DNA of 64,000 nt, taken from contig JAMONV010000054.1 of the NCBI GenBank assembly GCA_027066365.1, positions 17,493 through 81,492 of the forward strand, read 5' to 3'. Every line of letters begins with the position of its first letter. Position 1 is the stretch's first letter. Positions 1-9,421 of the stretch are shown one piece after another. Both the position numbers and the translations under genes were made by a program. The notes under the pieces were generated by a model, which worked only from the letters and a program-made list of their open reading frames with translations, did not search any database and was not told the DNA's origin. Source of the stretch: Flavobacteriales bacterium (GTDB lineage: Bacteria > Bacteroidota > Bacteroidia > Flavobacteriales > Flavobacteriaceae).

Positions 1-284
1 TTAAAGACACATCAAAAAAAAATGTTCAAATTATATACACACTCCCTTTAAAAATTATGGAGAAAGAAAAAAAATATGTTTTTTTAAAAGAATCCGGTTT
101 TAATTACGCGATGAGAAAATCAAATGGAAACTATAATTGTTTCGCTGAATTGAAACTACATTTAACACTCGAAGCCGAAAATTAACAACAAAACAATCAC
201 ACTACCGATAAAAAGCCGAATCGGTCGAAAAAGTCATTGTTTATTAACATTATAGAATTTAACACTGTTAAATTTATTAACAAC
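1..284. other. AT-rich non-coding stretch with short repeats beside dnaA region
   Basis: No convincing gene lies here. The stretch is strongly AT-rich and carries short repeats: TTATTAACA at 241-249 and again at 274-282 (33 bases apart), ATTTAACACT at 160-169 and 257-266, and a perfect inverted repeat ATTTAACA-C-TGTTAAAT at 257-273. A short open frame starting near 237 runs antisense into the thioesterase gene and is judged a shadow. The repeats resemble weak DnaA boxes (consensus TTATNCACA) but differ at a normally conserved C. With dnaA 600 bases away an origin role is possible but unproven. Confidence 0.5.
241..282. repeat. Two TTATTAACA repeats flanking a 17-bp inverted repeat
   Basis: TTATTAACA occurs at 241-249 and 274-282, in the same orientation and about three helical turns apart. 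Between them lies ATTTAACA-C-TGTTAAAT (257-273), whose arms match perfectly. This could be a DnaA-binding or regulatory cluster, or merely AT-rich sequence after the end of the thioesterase gene. It is too loose to pair as a strong terminator. Confidence 0.4.
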
Positions 285-698
285 TCACAATTCAATCGAA
301 GGAAATTTTTCAACTATATTACGGGGAGGACGTATGGGTTTGCCGTCTTTTGCGGCAAAAAACAATTCCACTTCCGCTTCCGTGGTTTTTTGACCCGATT
401 CATTGAAAATTTCGTATTCGAAAATCAACTTAACTCCCGGTGGTTTTTTTATATTTACTTTCACCGTAATTTTTTCATCAAAAGTCAAGGGAATAATATA
501 TTTGATTTTTATTGTCCTAACAGGCAACAATATTCCGTTGGCTTCCAATGACTTATAGGAAATTCCGATTTGTTTCATCCATGCTATTCTCGCCGCTTCC
601 AAATAAACCGGATAAACACTGTGGTGAATGTAACCCATTTGATCGGTTTCGGCATAACGCGTAATAATATCAAAGGAATAAGTATTTTTCGAATGCAT
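285..698 (-). CDS. Acyl-CoA thioesterase, YbgC/4HBT hotdog family
   Basis: A 137-residue single hotdog-fold protein. Residues 13-36 form the family signature with TRYAETDQMGYIHH, including the catalytic Asp19 and the following Gly and His residues. Such enzymes hydrolyse short- or medium-chain acyl-CoA or hydroxybenzoyl-CoA thioesters in the cytoplasm. The length is normal for the family. It is transcribed away from dnaA, with a 168-base AT-rich gap between their starts. The substrate cannot be told from sequence, and the family name is more certain than any specific function. Confidence 0.88.
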   Translation of the reverse strand: MHSKNTYSFDIITRYAETDQMGYIHHSVYPVYLEAARIAWMKQIGISYKSLEANGILLPVRTIKIKYIIPLTFDEKITVKVNIKKPPGVKLIFEYEIFNESGQKTTEAEVELFFAAKDGKPIRPPRNIVEKFPSIEL

Positions 699-866
699 AA
701 TTCGGATTTCTGGCGCCTAATTATACGGAAATCTTTTTTAATTTCCAAGCAAAAAAAATTTTTTTATCAACAAATTTTTGTCAATTTTTGCAGTAGAAAA
801 ATAAATAAAACAAGCAAATTATTTTTAATAATTATTTAGTAATCTTTTAAAACCGCGTTTTAGCCT
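699..866. promoter_or_regulatory. Divergent upstream region of thioesterase gene and dnaA
   Basis: This AT-rich gap must hold the start signals of both divergent genes. It contains runs such as TCAACAAATTTTTG (777-790) and TCAATTTTTGC (781-791 region), which loosely resemble the Bacteroidota -7 element, but no clean TAnnTTTG is seen. No Shine-Dalgarno precedes dnaA, which is normal in this phylum. Confidence 0.35.
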
Positions 867-2270
867 ATGGAAGCTAGCAAAATTTGGGACGAATGTTTGG
901 CTTTTATCCGGTCCAATACCTCGGAAGAAGTTTATGAAACTTGGTTTAAACCGATTAAAGCGATCAGCCTTCAGGATAAAACGCTAAAAATCGAAGTCCC
1001 CACTCAATTATATTATGAATGGCTCGAAACGCATTTTGTGGATTTGCTTCGCGCAGCGCTCACTAAAGTGTTGGGGCGAAATGCCAAATTGATTTATGCC
1101 GTGCGCATGTCCAAAACCGACGATCAAGCCAAAATTAACTATCCCGGCGCTTCCAAACCCAAAATTAACACCGTAAATCCCAAATCCCGCATCATCAAAG
1201 ATATTAACCCCTTTGTGATTCCGGGCGTGGAAAAAGTTACCATCGACTCCAACCTCAACCCCAATTATACCTTTGATAATTTCATAGAAGGGCCTAATAA
1301 CAAATTAGCGCGCAACGCCGGAATGGCCATTGCCAAACGCGTAAACGAAGTAGCCTTTAATCCGCTTTTTATTTTCGGCGGCGTAGGTCTTGGAAAAACC
1401 CATTTGGCCAATGCCGTTGGCGTGGAAATCAAACGGCTCCATCCCGGCAAAAACGTGCTCTACGTCTCCATGGAAAAATTCAGTCAGCAATACGCTTCCG
1501 CTACGATAAATAATACGCGCAACGATTTTCTACAATTTTACCAAATGATGGACGTGCTGATCGTGGATGATGTGCAATTTTTAGCCGGGAAAGAAGGAGC
1601 CCAGAAAGCTTTCTTCCAGATTTTCAACCATTTACATCAAAACAAAAAAATCCTCATTTTCACTTCCGATAAAGCTCCCGTGGAAATCAAAGACATCAAA
1701 GGACGCTTGCTCTCACGCTTTAAATGGGGTCTTGCCGCCGAATTGAAAGCCCCCAACTACGAAACTCGCGTCAGGATTATCAAAGCCAAGCTCTTCGCCG
1801 ACGGCATGGAAATGCCCGAAGATGTGATTCATTATATCGCCCAAAACGTCCGGTCCAATATACGCGAAATAGAAGGTATACTCACCAGCTTGATCGCTCA
1901 AGCCACCTACATGCATCGCGAAATCAACCTCGATTTGGCACAAGAAGTCATCGACAAAATCGTTCGTCATCAAAAACCCCATTTCAGCTGCGAAATGATT
2001 AAACAACATGTAGCAAAATTTTTCAACATCGACGTAAGCCTGCTGGATACCAAACGTCGCAAAAGACAAATCGTCATGGCGCGGCAAGTAGCCATGTATC
2101 TGGCCAAAAAATTCACTAAAGCTCCGCTCGAACAAATCGGTCGCGAAATCGGAAACAAAGATCATGCCACCGTTATTTATTCACTCAAAGTCGTTAACGA
2201 TTTAATGGATACGGATAAAAAATTCCGTAAATTCGTGGACGAAATCGAAAACGGACTATACAATTTATGA
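867..2270 (+). CDS. dnaA: Chromosomal replication initiator DnaA
   Basis: A 467-residue DnaA. Domain I is residues 1-80 and a short linker follows. The AAA+ domain starts near 130, with Walker A GGVGLGKT at 171-178, Walker B LIVDDVQ at 231-237 and the arginine-finger segment GRLLSRF at 279-285. Domain IV is the DNA-binding helix-turn-helix, with the DnaA signature GNKDHATVIYSL near 429-440. It binds DnaA boxes and opens the origin. The stop codon overlaps the start of the next gene (ATGA), so the phosphatase gene is probably translationally coupled. The signature is a little divergent from the usual GRDHTTV form but all key features are intact. Confidence 0.98.
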   Translation: MEASKIWDECLAFIRSNTSEEVYETWFKPIKAISLQDKTLKIEVPTQLYYEWLETHFVDLLRAALTKVLGRNAKLIYAVRMSKTDDQAKINYPGASKPKINTVNPKSRIIKDINPFVIPGVEKVTIDSNLNPNYTFDNFIEGPNNKLARNAGMAIAKRVNEVAFNPLFIFGGVGLGKTHLANAVGVEIKRLHPGKNVLYVSMEKFSQQYASATINNTRNDFLQFYQMMDVLIVDDVQFLAGKEGAQKAFFQIFNHLHQNKKILIFTSDKAPVEIKDIKGRLLSRFKWGLAAELKAPNYETRVRIIKAKLFADGMEMPEDVIHYIAQNVRSNIREIEGILTSLIAQATYMHREINLDLAQEVIDKIVRHQKPHFSCEMIKQHVAKFFNIDVSLLDTKRRKRQIVMARQVAMYLAKKFTKAPLEQIGREIGNKDHATVIYSLKVVNDLMDTDKKFRKFVDEIENGLYNL

Positions 2271-2743
2271 AATTATTTCCCCCGAAAATTTTATTCGTTT
2301 GTCTCGGCAATATTTGTCGTTCACCCTTAGCGGAAGCATTACTAAAACACAAAACCAATACCCAAAATTGGCTTATCGATTCGGCCGGCCTCGATTCATG
2401 GCATCTCGGAGAACCTCCTTGCGATTTGACCCGCCGAATATTGACCGAAAACGGTATTCAAACCGAACATCGGGCCCGGTTGTTCAACACCAAGGATTTT
2501 GACAAATTCGACCTTATTTATGTCATGGATCATCAAAACTTGCAACAAGTTTTAAACATGGCGCGCAATGATAACGACCGTGCCAAAGTAAATTTGATTC
2601 TCAACGAAATTTTTCCCGGCGAAAATCTCGACGTCCCCGATCCCTACATGCAAAATCAAGCCGCCATCCAACAAGTTTATCACCTGCTGGATGCCGCCAC
2701 GGATCAAATCGCACAAAAATTCAACCATGAAAACAAACGATAA
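2267..2743 (+). CDS. Low-molecular-weight protein-tyrosine phosphatase
   Basis: A 158-residue LMW-PTP. The P-loop CLGNICRSP spans residues 12-20, giving nucleophile Cys12 and phosphate-binding Arg18. The general acid is in DVPDPYM near residues 122-128. The family dephosphorylates tyrosine phosphate or related substrates; in bacteria it is often tied to polysaccharide or regulatory kinases. Its start overlaps the dnaA stop by 4 bases and its own end overlaps the next gene by about 17, so the three probably form one operon. No tyrosine kinase is visible nearby, so the natural substrate is unknown. Confidence 0.93.
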   Translation: MKLFPPKILFVCLGNICRSPLAEALLKHKTNTQNWLIDSAGLDSWHLGEPPCDLTRRILTENGIQTEHRARLFNTKDFDKFDLIYVMDHQNLQQVLNMARNDNDRAKVNLILNEIFPGENLDVPDPYMQNQAAIQQVYHLLDAATDQIAQKFNHENKR

Positions 2744-3467
2744 GCCGAAGCTGTATTTAATTCCTAATTTCCTGAACGACCAAATATCACCCGAAAATGT
2801 TTTTCCGGAATATAACAAGATGGTTATCAGAAACTTAACTCATTTTATTGCCGAACACGAAAAAAGCGCACGACGTCTTATCAAATCCATTTTGCCTCAA
2901 AAATCACAAAATGAATTGCATTTTTTTCTCCTTAATAAACATACACCCGTAGCCGAACTCGGTAACTTTTTACAACCTATGCAAAAAGGTTATTCAATGG
3001 GACTAATCAGCGACGCAGGTTTGCCCGCCATCGCCGATCCCGGCAGCCAAATCATTCACTTGGCACGAAAATACGATTTTGAAATCAAACCGCTTGTGGG
3101 GCCATCTTCGATTTTTTTGGCACTAATGGCATCGGGGTTGAACGGACAACATTTTGAATTTCACGGTTATTTGCCTGTGAATACACCCCAACTCATCAAA
3201 AAAGTCAAACAATTGGAAAACGAAACCATTCGGCAAAATAAAACCCAAATTTTTATCGAAACACCTTATCGAAACGACCGTCTTTTACAAATTTTATTGA
3301 AAAACCTCAAGGAAAACACAATGCTTTGCGTAGCGGTGGACTTAACAGGACCGAATGAGAAAATCCACACATACAACATTGCACTATGGCGAAGAAAAAA
3401 GTTATCGTTCCATAAAATTCCTGCCGTTTTCCTATTGGGGAACTCAAATACCCGTCAGAAATTATAA
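2727..3467 (+). CDS. RsmI-like SAM-dependent methyltransferase (tetrapyrrole methylase fold)
   Basis: A 246-residue protein when begun at the ATG at 2727; an upstream in-frame ATG at 2691 adds 12 residues that lie within the phosphatase gene and look unnatural. The TP-methylase signature LISDAGLPAIADPG is at residues 93-106, as in RsmI, which 2'-O-methylates 16S rRNA C1402. This is a divergent member seen in Bacteroidota and its exact substrate is unproven. The 3' end overlaps by 13 bases the end of the convergent porin gene. Confidence 0.85.
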   Translation: MKTNDKPKLYLIPNFLNDQISPENVFPEYNKMVIRNLTHFIAEHEKSARRLIKSILPQKSQNELHFFLLNKHTPVAELGNFLQPMQKGYSMGLISDAGLPAIADPGSQIIHLARKYDFEIKPLVGPSSIFLALMASGLNGQHFEFHGYLPVNTPQLIKKVKQLENETIRQNKTQIFIETPYRNDRLLQILLKNLKENTMLCVAVDLTGPNEKIHTYNIALWRRKKLSFHKIPAVFLLGNSNTRQKL

Positions 3468-5026
3468 CGCATGGTTAGCGTATAAAGACTTCCCGTTTTC
3501 CGAATATCATAAACGGAAGTTAAACCGACAGGGAACAATTGTTCCGTCATTTTTCGCTTGATGGTGACGGCGGCAAAATCCACTTCCACACTACCGAAAT
3601 CGTATCCCACCCCGAAGCTGATATTCTCCGTCGTCAAATCTTTTACATAACGATATGGAGAAGTTCTGTAGGAATAACCCGCACGCAAACTAAAATCATC
3701 CACTTTTAACTCACCACCAACCGAAAGCGTATGCACGGCCGTATAATTATCCCGAATCAACCGGTTTAAGGCTTTAAAATAATCTCCCTCGCTTCCGTCG
3801 TCCAAGCTTAAATGGGTTTGCCCCCAATCCGTATAAGTATAATGAAACGATATCAATCCGCTTTTTTGGAATATAAAAGTCATGCCGGCCATCGTTTTGC
3901 CGGGTGAAATATAACGATAAGGCTGATAAACATTCGTTTGTTCAGGGTTTAAATCGAAATAATTGATTTCGTCCGTATTGCCGTCACCGTCCAAATCGTC
4001 ACGATCCAAAGATTCGGAATAAAGGATTTCGTGCAAGGTTTCTTTCACCGTCCACCAAACCGGCGAATGGTAGGCAAGCGACAAACGAATCGACGGAATC
4101 AGTTTATACATCAATCCGATTTTAAAACCATAACCGTCCGCATCGGTTTTAAGTTGTGTCTGATATTTCACACTTTGCAAAACGGAATGGGCATCATAAC
4201 CGTCTTCCTGCAATGTGCGGTTCCGTGTCAAATTCAATCCTTGCTTCTGAAAACTCAAGCCCAACGCAAGCTTCTTTTTATATTCACCCGCAACAAAAAA
4301 ATCGGTAACATGCTTTTTTCCGAATATTTCCATATCCAACCGGTGACGAACGCCGCCTGCATGAGAGGCATTGCTAACGTAATCCGTATTGTTTTGATCG
4401 TTGGAAACCGGATCTATCAAATAACCTTGATATGCCAAAAAGGCTTTTTGTGCGGATGAACCGTAATTTTCTCCCAACCATTCATAGACACCGTCAAAAC
4501 TTTCCAGTGTGCCGATATTCAAATCGCCTGTCGGAATACCTTGCGCATGTGCCAAGAAATATTGCGTAATATCCAATCCGTCGCCATTTATACCGGCCAT
4601 GGAAAAATGATTATCATAACTCCGCAACAATCGCATATTAAATCCAAAAGCGATCTTGTTCCAATCGGAAGCGGAAGAAATATAAGGCAGGACCAAACCT
4701 ATTTGAGCCGTGCGAAACAAACGGTGATAAATACTCAAATCCTGTGTTTGAGACGTTTGACCGAAATAATCGGTCGTATTATTCAAATGATAAATCGAAG
4801 GCGACCATGAAAAACGGTTCGTAACAAAGTAAACCGAACCCGCCGGATTATCGGATACGGCGCTCAAATCGGAACCGGACGAACCGATAGCTCCTGCAGT
4901 GGCCGTATACCGGGCCGACCCGTTCAACTCTTCGTCATTATACCAAAAAACATCATTCAAATCTTGTGAAAAAATTTGAGAAAAAACGCTTGACAACAAG
5001 ACAAAGACCAAAATGATTTTCTTCAT
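3455..5026 (-). CDS. FadL/OmpP1-like outer-membrane transport protein
   Basis: A 523-residue protein with a signal peptide over residues 1-20 (ending SQIFSQ) and then an N-terminal segment GSARYTATAGAIGSSGSDLSAV typical of the Bacteroidota FadL-like porins, where an N-terminal plug precedes a beta-barrel. The remainder is rich in alternating aromatic and polar residues and the protein ends in RYNF, a C-terminal aromatic as expected for barrel assembly. The likely role is uptake of hydrophobic compounds across the outer membrane. An Asp-rich insert near residues 340-355 (DRDDLDGDGNTDE) could bind calcium. The end overlaps the convergent methyltransferase gene. Confidence 0.85.
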   Translation of the reverse strand: MKKIILVFVLLSSVFSQIFSQDLNDVFWYNDEELNGSARYTATAGAIGSSGSDLSAVSDNPAGSVYFVTNRFSWSPSIYHLNNTTDYFGQTSQTQDLSIYHRLFRTAQIGLVLPYISSASDWNKIAFGFNMRLLRSYDNHFSMAGINGDGLDITQYFLAHAQGIPTGDLNIGTLESFDGVYEWLGENYGSSAQKAFLAYQGYLIDPVSNDQNNTDYVSNASHAGGVRHRLDMEIFGKKHVTDFFVAGEYKKKLALGLSFQKQGLNLTRNRTLQEDGYDAHSVLQSVKYQTQLKTDADGYGFKIGLMYKLIPSIRLSLAYHSPVWWTVKETLHEILYSESLDRDDLDGDGNTDEINYFDLNPEQTNVYQPYRYISPGKTMAGMTFIFQKSGLISFHYTYTDWGQTHLSLDDGSEGDYFKALNRLIRDNYTAVHTLSVGGELKVDDFSLRAGYSYRTSPYRYVKDLTTENISFGVGYDFGSVEVDFAAVTIKRKMTEQLFPVGLTSVYDIRKTGSLYTLTMRYNF

Positions 5027-5076
5027 AATATTTTGGATTTCAAATTACGGCTCAATATAAATTATGTTTAGCGGAA

Positions 5077-6585
5077 TTATCTCCGGTGGTTTCTTGAAAA
5101 ATTCGAACGATTTCCTCCACCATGTCCGAATGAAGAATGCGAACGCCCGGAACCATTCCTTAAACGGAAACTACCGAAAGAACGCGAACTCCTTGTCGAA
5201 CCACTCCGTGTGGAATTGGAATTAAAATGTATTGCTCTTGTTCCGGAAGAATAACTCGAATGAGAAAGAGAATAATTTCGTCTGGGAACCTTTGTTCTTA
5301 CGGATTGTGCCGAACGCTTGGTTTGGTGTCGTGTTATCCGTGTTTTATTCCTATTTTTATTCAACGTTCCATAGGAATATATGCGACGGTTAGGTGTCGA
5401 ATGACGAATCGTTTCGCGCGTATCGGAACGAATCGCGGTTTCACCGGAACGAATGGCATGAACATTATTCCTATTCCGCTCCTTTTGATAATGACTGCCG
5501 CGAATTCGAACATTATTCAAATATGAACGTCCGTTTCCTCCATTACGGCGAGTGCGTGAATTGTTAGTTCTTGTATTGCGAATTGCCGGTGCCCGATGTC
5601 TGCGAATACGATCCACATTGCGAATACTCCTTGTATCTCGACTGCCACGGATTATTCCGTTATTGCGCGAATTAGGTATTGTACGAGTAGTACGTCCGCC
5701 TCGAACCATACCGTTTTGGTGACCGTTTCTTATGCCGGTCCTAATATTCGTATTTCTCCCTTGGCGAACTCCCGCGTTACGAATATTCCTGCCGGTAATA
5801 CTCCTGTCGCGTCCATTGCCAAAAGTGCGTCCCGGATGTAATTTACGCATCAAATCACGCGAAATAACCGTCCCGATATGGCTCGGACGACCGCCACGCG
5901 GACCGCGAACATTCGTCACATAAGTGTTATACATCACATATGGATAACCCGAATAATAACCCCCGTAATGTCCGTAATAGTGCGGATAACCGTAGTAATA
6001 AGGATAATAAGGATAACCGTAGTAATAATAGGTATAATAAGGGTAATGACCGTAATAATTATTGATAACTACATAATCATAACCCCATGGATCGCACCAC
6101 GGATCATAAAACCACGGATCATAAAAACCCCCATAATAACTCACGGTAAAATAAATCCCCGGTGAATAGAAATACCAGCGAGGACGATACCAAAACCAAT
6201 AAGTATCGTAGTGTACATATACATGAACATCGTGGTCGTCTCCATCGGATCGGGACCGGTTGTAGGAATCGGTCAAATCGGCCGGATCGGTTGTATAGTC
6301 GCTGTCATTATCATAGGAACGTGCTTGATCGTTCGTTTGTTCTTCTTCCGTATATTCTCCCGCTTGATCACGATCATTTTGTGTTTGCTCGAAAATATAT
6401 TGACGTTTCCCGGTAGATTGTTCCGGTTCCGTGTGCCGGGATTGATTATGCCGGAAAGCATCCTGATATTCCGTATCATTATAATACATCCCGTCGTCGG
6501 CGGAAACATTGTGATAACTGTCGCATGAAGTCATCACCAACGCCGAAGCGAACATAAGAACGAAGAAGGGGAAATATTTTTTCAT
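5077..6585 (-). CDS. Tyr/Trp-rich, Arg/Asn-rich lipoprotein of unknown function
   Basis: A 502-residue protein begun at the ATG at 6585, which places a lipoprotein signal at the N terminus (hydrophobic stretch followed by VMTSC, Cys21). A longer frame from 6630 adds 15 unsupported residues. Residues about 30-115 are acidic and polar. About 120-215 is extraordinarily rich in Tyr, Trp, Pro, Gly and His, with degenerate tandem units such as YYGYPYYPYYYGYPHY. From about 230 to the end it is basic and rich in Arg, Asn, Ser and Gly. I do not recognise a domain. The composition suggests an extracellular or surface structural or sticky protein anchored in a membrane. Low complexity makes annotation by homology unreliable. 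Confidence 0.75.
   Translation of the reverse strand: MKKYFPFFVLMFASALVMTSCDSYHNVSADDGMYYNDTEYQDAFRHNQSRHTEPEQSTGKRQYIFEQTQNDRDQAGEYTEEEQTNDQARSYDNDSDYTTDPADLTDSYNRSRSDGDDHDVHVYVHYDTYWFWYRPRWYFYSPGIYFTVSYYGGFYDPWFYDPWCDPWGYDYVVINNYYGHYPYYTYYYYGYPYYPYYYGYPHYYGHYGGYYSGYPYVMYNTYVTNVRGPRGGRPSHIGTVISRDLMRKLHPGRTFGNGRDRSITGRNIRNAGVRQGRNTNIRTGIRNGHQNGMVRGGRTTRTIPNSRNNGIIRGSRDTRSIRNVDRIRRHRAPAIRNTRTNNSRTRRNGGNGRSYLNNVRIRGSHYQKERNRNNVHAIRSGETAIRSDTRETIRHSTPNRRIYSYGTLNKNRNKTRITRHQTKRSAQSVRTKVPRRNYSLSHSSYSSGTRAIHFNSNSTRSGSTRSSRSFGSFRLRNGSGRSHSSFGHGGGNRSNFSRNHRR
5950..6065. repeat. Degenerate tandem repeats encoding Tyr/Pro/Gly-rich segment
   Basis: The coding sequence of the lipoprotein here is built of short repeats containing GTAATAA, GGATAA and CCGTA units, for example GGATAACCGTAGTAATAA recurring near 5986-6003 and 6011-6028. 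On the minus strand these encode repeated Tyr-Gly-Tyr-Pro blocks. Such a structure can expand or shrink by slippage. Confidence 0.7.
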
Positions 6586-6683
6586 GGTTGTAGATTTTGC
6601 TCCTATAAAGATAATCATTAGTTTTGTCATTCAAAAATCAGACTTCAATAATTATACCAAACTAACTAAATTTTGTAACAATT

Positions 6684-8162
6684 ATGGCAAAAAAGCTTCC
6701 CAAACGCTCCGAAGATTATTCCAAATGGTATAATGAATTGGTGGTGCGCGCCGGATTAGCCGAAAATTCAGGGGTTCGCGGAATGATGGTCATCAAACCT
6801 TATGGATTTGCCATTTGGGAAAAAATGCAGGCGCAATTGGACAAAATGTTTAAGGAAACAGGCCACCAAAACGCATATTTTCCTTTATTGATACCCAAAA
6901 GCTATTTTGCCAAAGAAGCAGAACACGTGGAAGGTTTCGCCAAAGAAGCCGCCGTGGTAACACACTATCGATTGCGCACGACCGCCGACGGAAAAGGCAT
7001 TGAGGTAGACCCAACGGCCAAATTGGAAGAAGAATTGATTATTCGCCCCACTTCCGAAACAATAATTTGGGATACCTATCGCCGGTGGATTCAATCCTAT
7101 CGCGATTTGCCGCTTTTGATTAACCAATGGGCTAATGTAATGCGCTGGGAAATGCGCACGAGATTGTTTTTGCGCACAGCCGAATTCTTATGGCAAGAAG
7201 GACATACGGCGCACGAAACGCGCGAAGAAGCCGTGGAAGAAGCCGAACGTATGATCAATGTCTATGCCGACTTTGCCCGAAATTTCATGGCTATGCCCGT
7301 TATCAAAGGCTACAAGACCCCTACGGAACGATTCGCCGGCGCCGAAGAAACCTATACCATTGAAGCTCTTATGCAAGACGGAAAAGCATTGCAATCGGGA
7401 ACGTCGCATTTTCTAGGACAAAATTTTGCCAAAGCCTTCGACGTTAAATACCTTTCGCGTGAAGGAAAACTGGAATATGTTTGGGCCACTTCATGGGGCG
7501 TTTCAACACGCTTGATGGGCGCTCTCGTAATGACCCACTCCGACGATAACGGATTAGTCCTCCCTCCGAAATTGGCTCCTATCCAAACGGTTATTATTCC
7601 CATTTTCAAAACCACCGAACAACGTCAAGCAATCGACCGTAAAGCCGGCGAAATTGTCGAACGTTTGCGCAACAAAGGAATCAGCGTGAAATACGACAAT
7701 AGCGATAATTATAAACCCGGTTGGAAATTCAATGAATACGAATTAAAAGGTGTTCCCGTTCGATTAGCCATAGGTCCACGCGATTTGGTAAATCAAACCG
7801 TGGAAGTGGCTAGACGCGATAAATTAACAAAAGAAATCGTGTCGATGGACGGTATCGAAAATTATGTGGAAAATCTCCTCCGGGACATTCAACAAAACTT
7901 GTTTGAACGGGCCCAACAATATCGCAACGAACATATCACCAAGGTGGATAGCTTCGAAGAATTCAAAGACGTTTTGGAAAACAAAGGCGGATTTATCCTC
8001 GCTCATTGGGACGGAACGTCCGAAACCGAAGAAAAAATCAAAGAATTGACCAAAGCCACCATTCGTTGTATTCCCATGGATATGGACACCTCCGAAGAAG
8101 GTAAAGATCTGCTCACCGGAAAACCCTCAAAACAGCGCGTATTATTTGCTAAGGCATATTAG
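6684..8162 (+). CDS. proS: Prolyl-tRNA synthetase, short archaeal/eukaryal type
   Basis: A 492-residue class II synthetase that charges tRNA-Pro. The N terminus starts with a [13 protein letters not shown] block and the catalytic core shows RPTSETIIW near 130-140, motif 2 RWEMRTR and motif 3 [12 protein letters not shown]. There is no bacterial INS editing insert between motifs 2 and 3, so this is the short type used by many Bacteroidota. A C-terminal zinc-binding-like domain follows the anticodon-binding domain. It stands alone, 100 bases after the divergent lipoprotein start, and converges with the peptidase gene. A near-consensus promoter box, TAAATTTTG, lies at 6667-6675. Confidence 0.97.
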   Translation: MAKKLPKRSEDYSKWYNELVVRAGLAENSGVRGMMVIKPYGFAIWEKMQAQLDKMFKETGHQNAYFPLLIPKSYFAKEAEHVEGFAKEAAVVTHYRLRTTADGKGIEVDPTAKLEEELIIRPTSETIIWDTYRRWIQSYRDLPLLINQWANVMRWEMRTRLFLRTAEFLWQEGHTAHETREEAVEEAERMINVYADFARNFMAMPVIKGYKTPTERFAGAEETYTIEALMQDGKALQSGTSHFLGQNFAKAFDVKYLSREGKLEYVWATSWGVSTRLMGALVMTHSDDNGLVLPPKLAPIQTVIIPIFKTTEQRQAIDRKAGEIVERLRNKGISVKYDNSDNYKPGWKFNEYELKGVPVRLAIGPRDLVNQTVEVARRDKLTKEIVSMDGIENYVENLLRDIQQNLFERAQQYRNEHITKVDSFEEFKDVLENKGGFILAHWDGTSETEEKIKELTKATIRCIPMDMDTSEEGKDLLTGKPSKQRVLFAKAY

Positions 8163-8176
8163 AACGACTAAGTGGC

Positions 8177-9421
8177 TTATTTTTTCTTCACCAATAAATC
8201 CATCATGCTAACCGCTGCCGCTCTTGCTTTACGCTTAATCAAATCGCGTGGTGTGTTATCACCCACTTCATATATCACCGATTCGGCACCGAATTGCAAA
8301 TAAAACCATGTTTTGGCATAAGGTTCACTCAATGGCGTCGCTTCGTGGTTTGTGGCAAAAGGCCATACGGACAAATCGATTGCCGCTGGCCATAACCGAC
8401 GAAACCATGCCATGGGTGTTTTAAAAGAATCATCAAAAAGATAATAAGTATCCTCATTCATGGAATGAAAATCCAACCCCAATACAATTCGCGCTTTTTT
8501 TTCCTTAGCCCGCTTAAGAATAAATCCACTGACGGCATTAACTTCCGGTTGACGATAATATGCCCAATCCCGGTTTAAATCAACCCCGTTGGCATTATGT
8601 CGCCAATGTCCCAAATCCACCCCATCAGGATTAAGCAAAGGGAAAAACCAAATTTCGTATTGCTTGAAGAAACGATCGTTTAAAATATTTTCACGTCCCA
8701 AGGTTTCCATAAATTCCCGAAGTGCCATAAATCCTGTTATTTCCGGTGGATGCAAACGCCCGAATACCACAATGACATCGGAATGTTTTTTTGCAATATT
8801 ACCCATTTTCAAAAACGGTATTTTCTTCCCCATTACCGACTTACCCGCCGCACCGATTTCCGTCACATATGGCGAATGGGCAGCCAACGAGTCCAGCCAA
8901 TGATACGTATCTTCAGACGTAATCAATTCCTGCGCCGCCACATAAACGGGTTCCGGTGTAAGACGCAACTTAAAAACCGCTTGGGAAGTATCCGCCGACA
9001 CTTCAACATCATCGATTAATTGCCAATGTTTTCCGTCCCGGCTCAATTTGGGCGGATATCGGTGGTGACCGTTTTCATACCTCAAACGCAATCGAATCTC
9101 CTTAACCGTATCCGACCATACCCTGAAAGCATACCACGGGCTATCGTTTATCGGTACATTTTCCGGCGTTATTAAAGCCGTATAAACACTGTCTTCGTCT
9201 TGAAAAAAACCGTTCAATCTTGCCGCATCAAAACGATTATCCGCATAAACATCACCCGCATCGAAAATTTTTTTCATTTGAAATTCGATGTGCTTATTAC
9301 GTGTATCATTCGGAACAGGATAGTGGAATTCTTTTCTCATATAACTTTTGCAGGCGTTAAGATAAATTAACAAAATAAAAACAATCGAAGAAATATATAT
9401 AACCGAATAACTTTTATTCAC
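8177..9421 (-). CDS. Secreted M14-family zinc carboxypeptidase, lipoprotein
   Basis: A 414-residue protein with an N-terminal hydrophobic segment ending LNAC (Cys24), so probably a lipoprotein. A beta-rich N-terminal domain spans about 30-165. The M14 domain follows, with zinc ligands His224, Glu227 (RLHPPE) and His319 (LDFHS), PLLNPDGVD near 261-269, substrate-binding NRDW near 283-286, and catalytic Glu385 (IYEVGD). It would remove C-terminal residues from peptides outside the cytoplasm. Its start overlaps by 4 bases the stop of the upstream subtilase gene, so the two peptidases are probably made together. Confidence 0.9.
   Translation of the reverse strand: MNKSYSVIYISSIVFILLIYLNACKSYMRKEFHYPVPNDTRNKHIEFQMKKIFDAGDVYADNRFDAARLNGFFQDEDSVYTALITPENVPINDSPWYAFRVWSDTVKEIRLRLRYENGHHRYPPKLSRDGKHWQLIDDVEVSADTSQAVFKLRLTPEPVYVAAQELITSEDTYHWLDSLAAHSPYVTEIGAAGKSVMGKKIPFLKMGNIAKKHSDVIVVFGRLHPPEITGFMALREFMETLGRENILNDRFFKQYEIWFFPLLNPDGVDLGHWRHNANGVDLNRDWAYYRQPEVNAVSGFILKRAKEKKARIVLGLDFHSMNEDTYYLFDDSFKTPMAWFRRLWPAAIDLSVWPFATNHEATPLSEPYAKTWFYLQFGAESVIYEVGDNTPRDLIKRKARAAAVSMMDLLVKKK

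Noticed and set aside
4031..4459. 142-residue plus-strand frame opposite the FadL-like gene
   Set aside because: Antisense shadow; no recognisable features.
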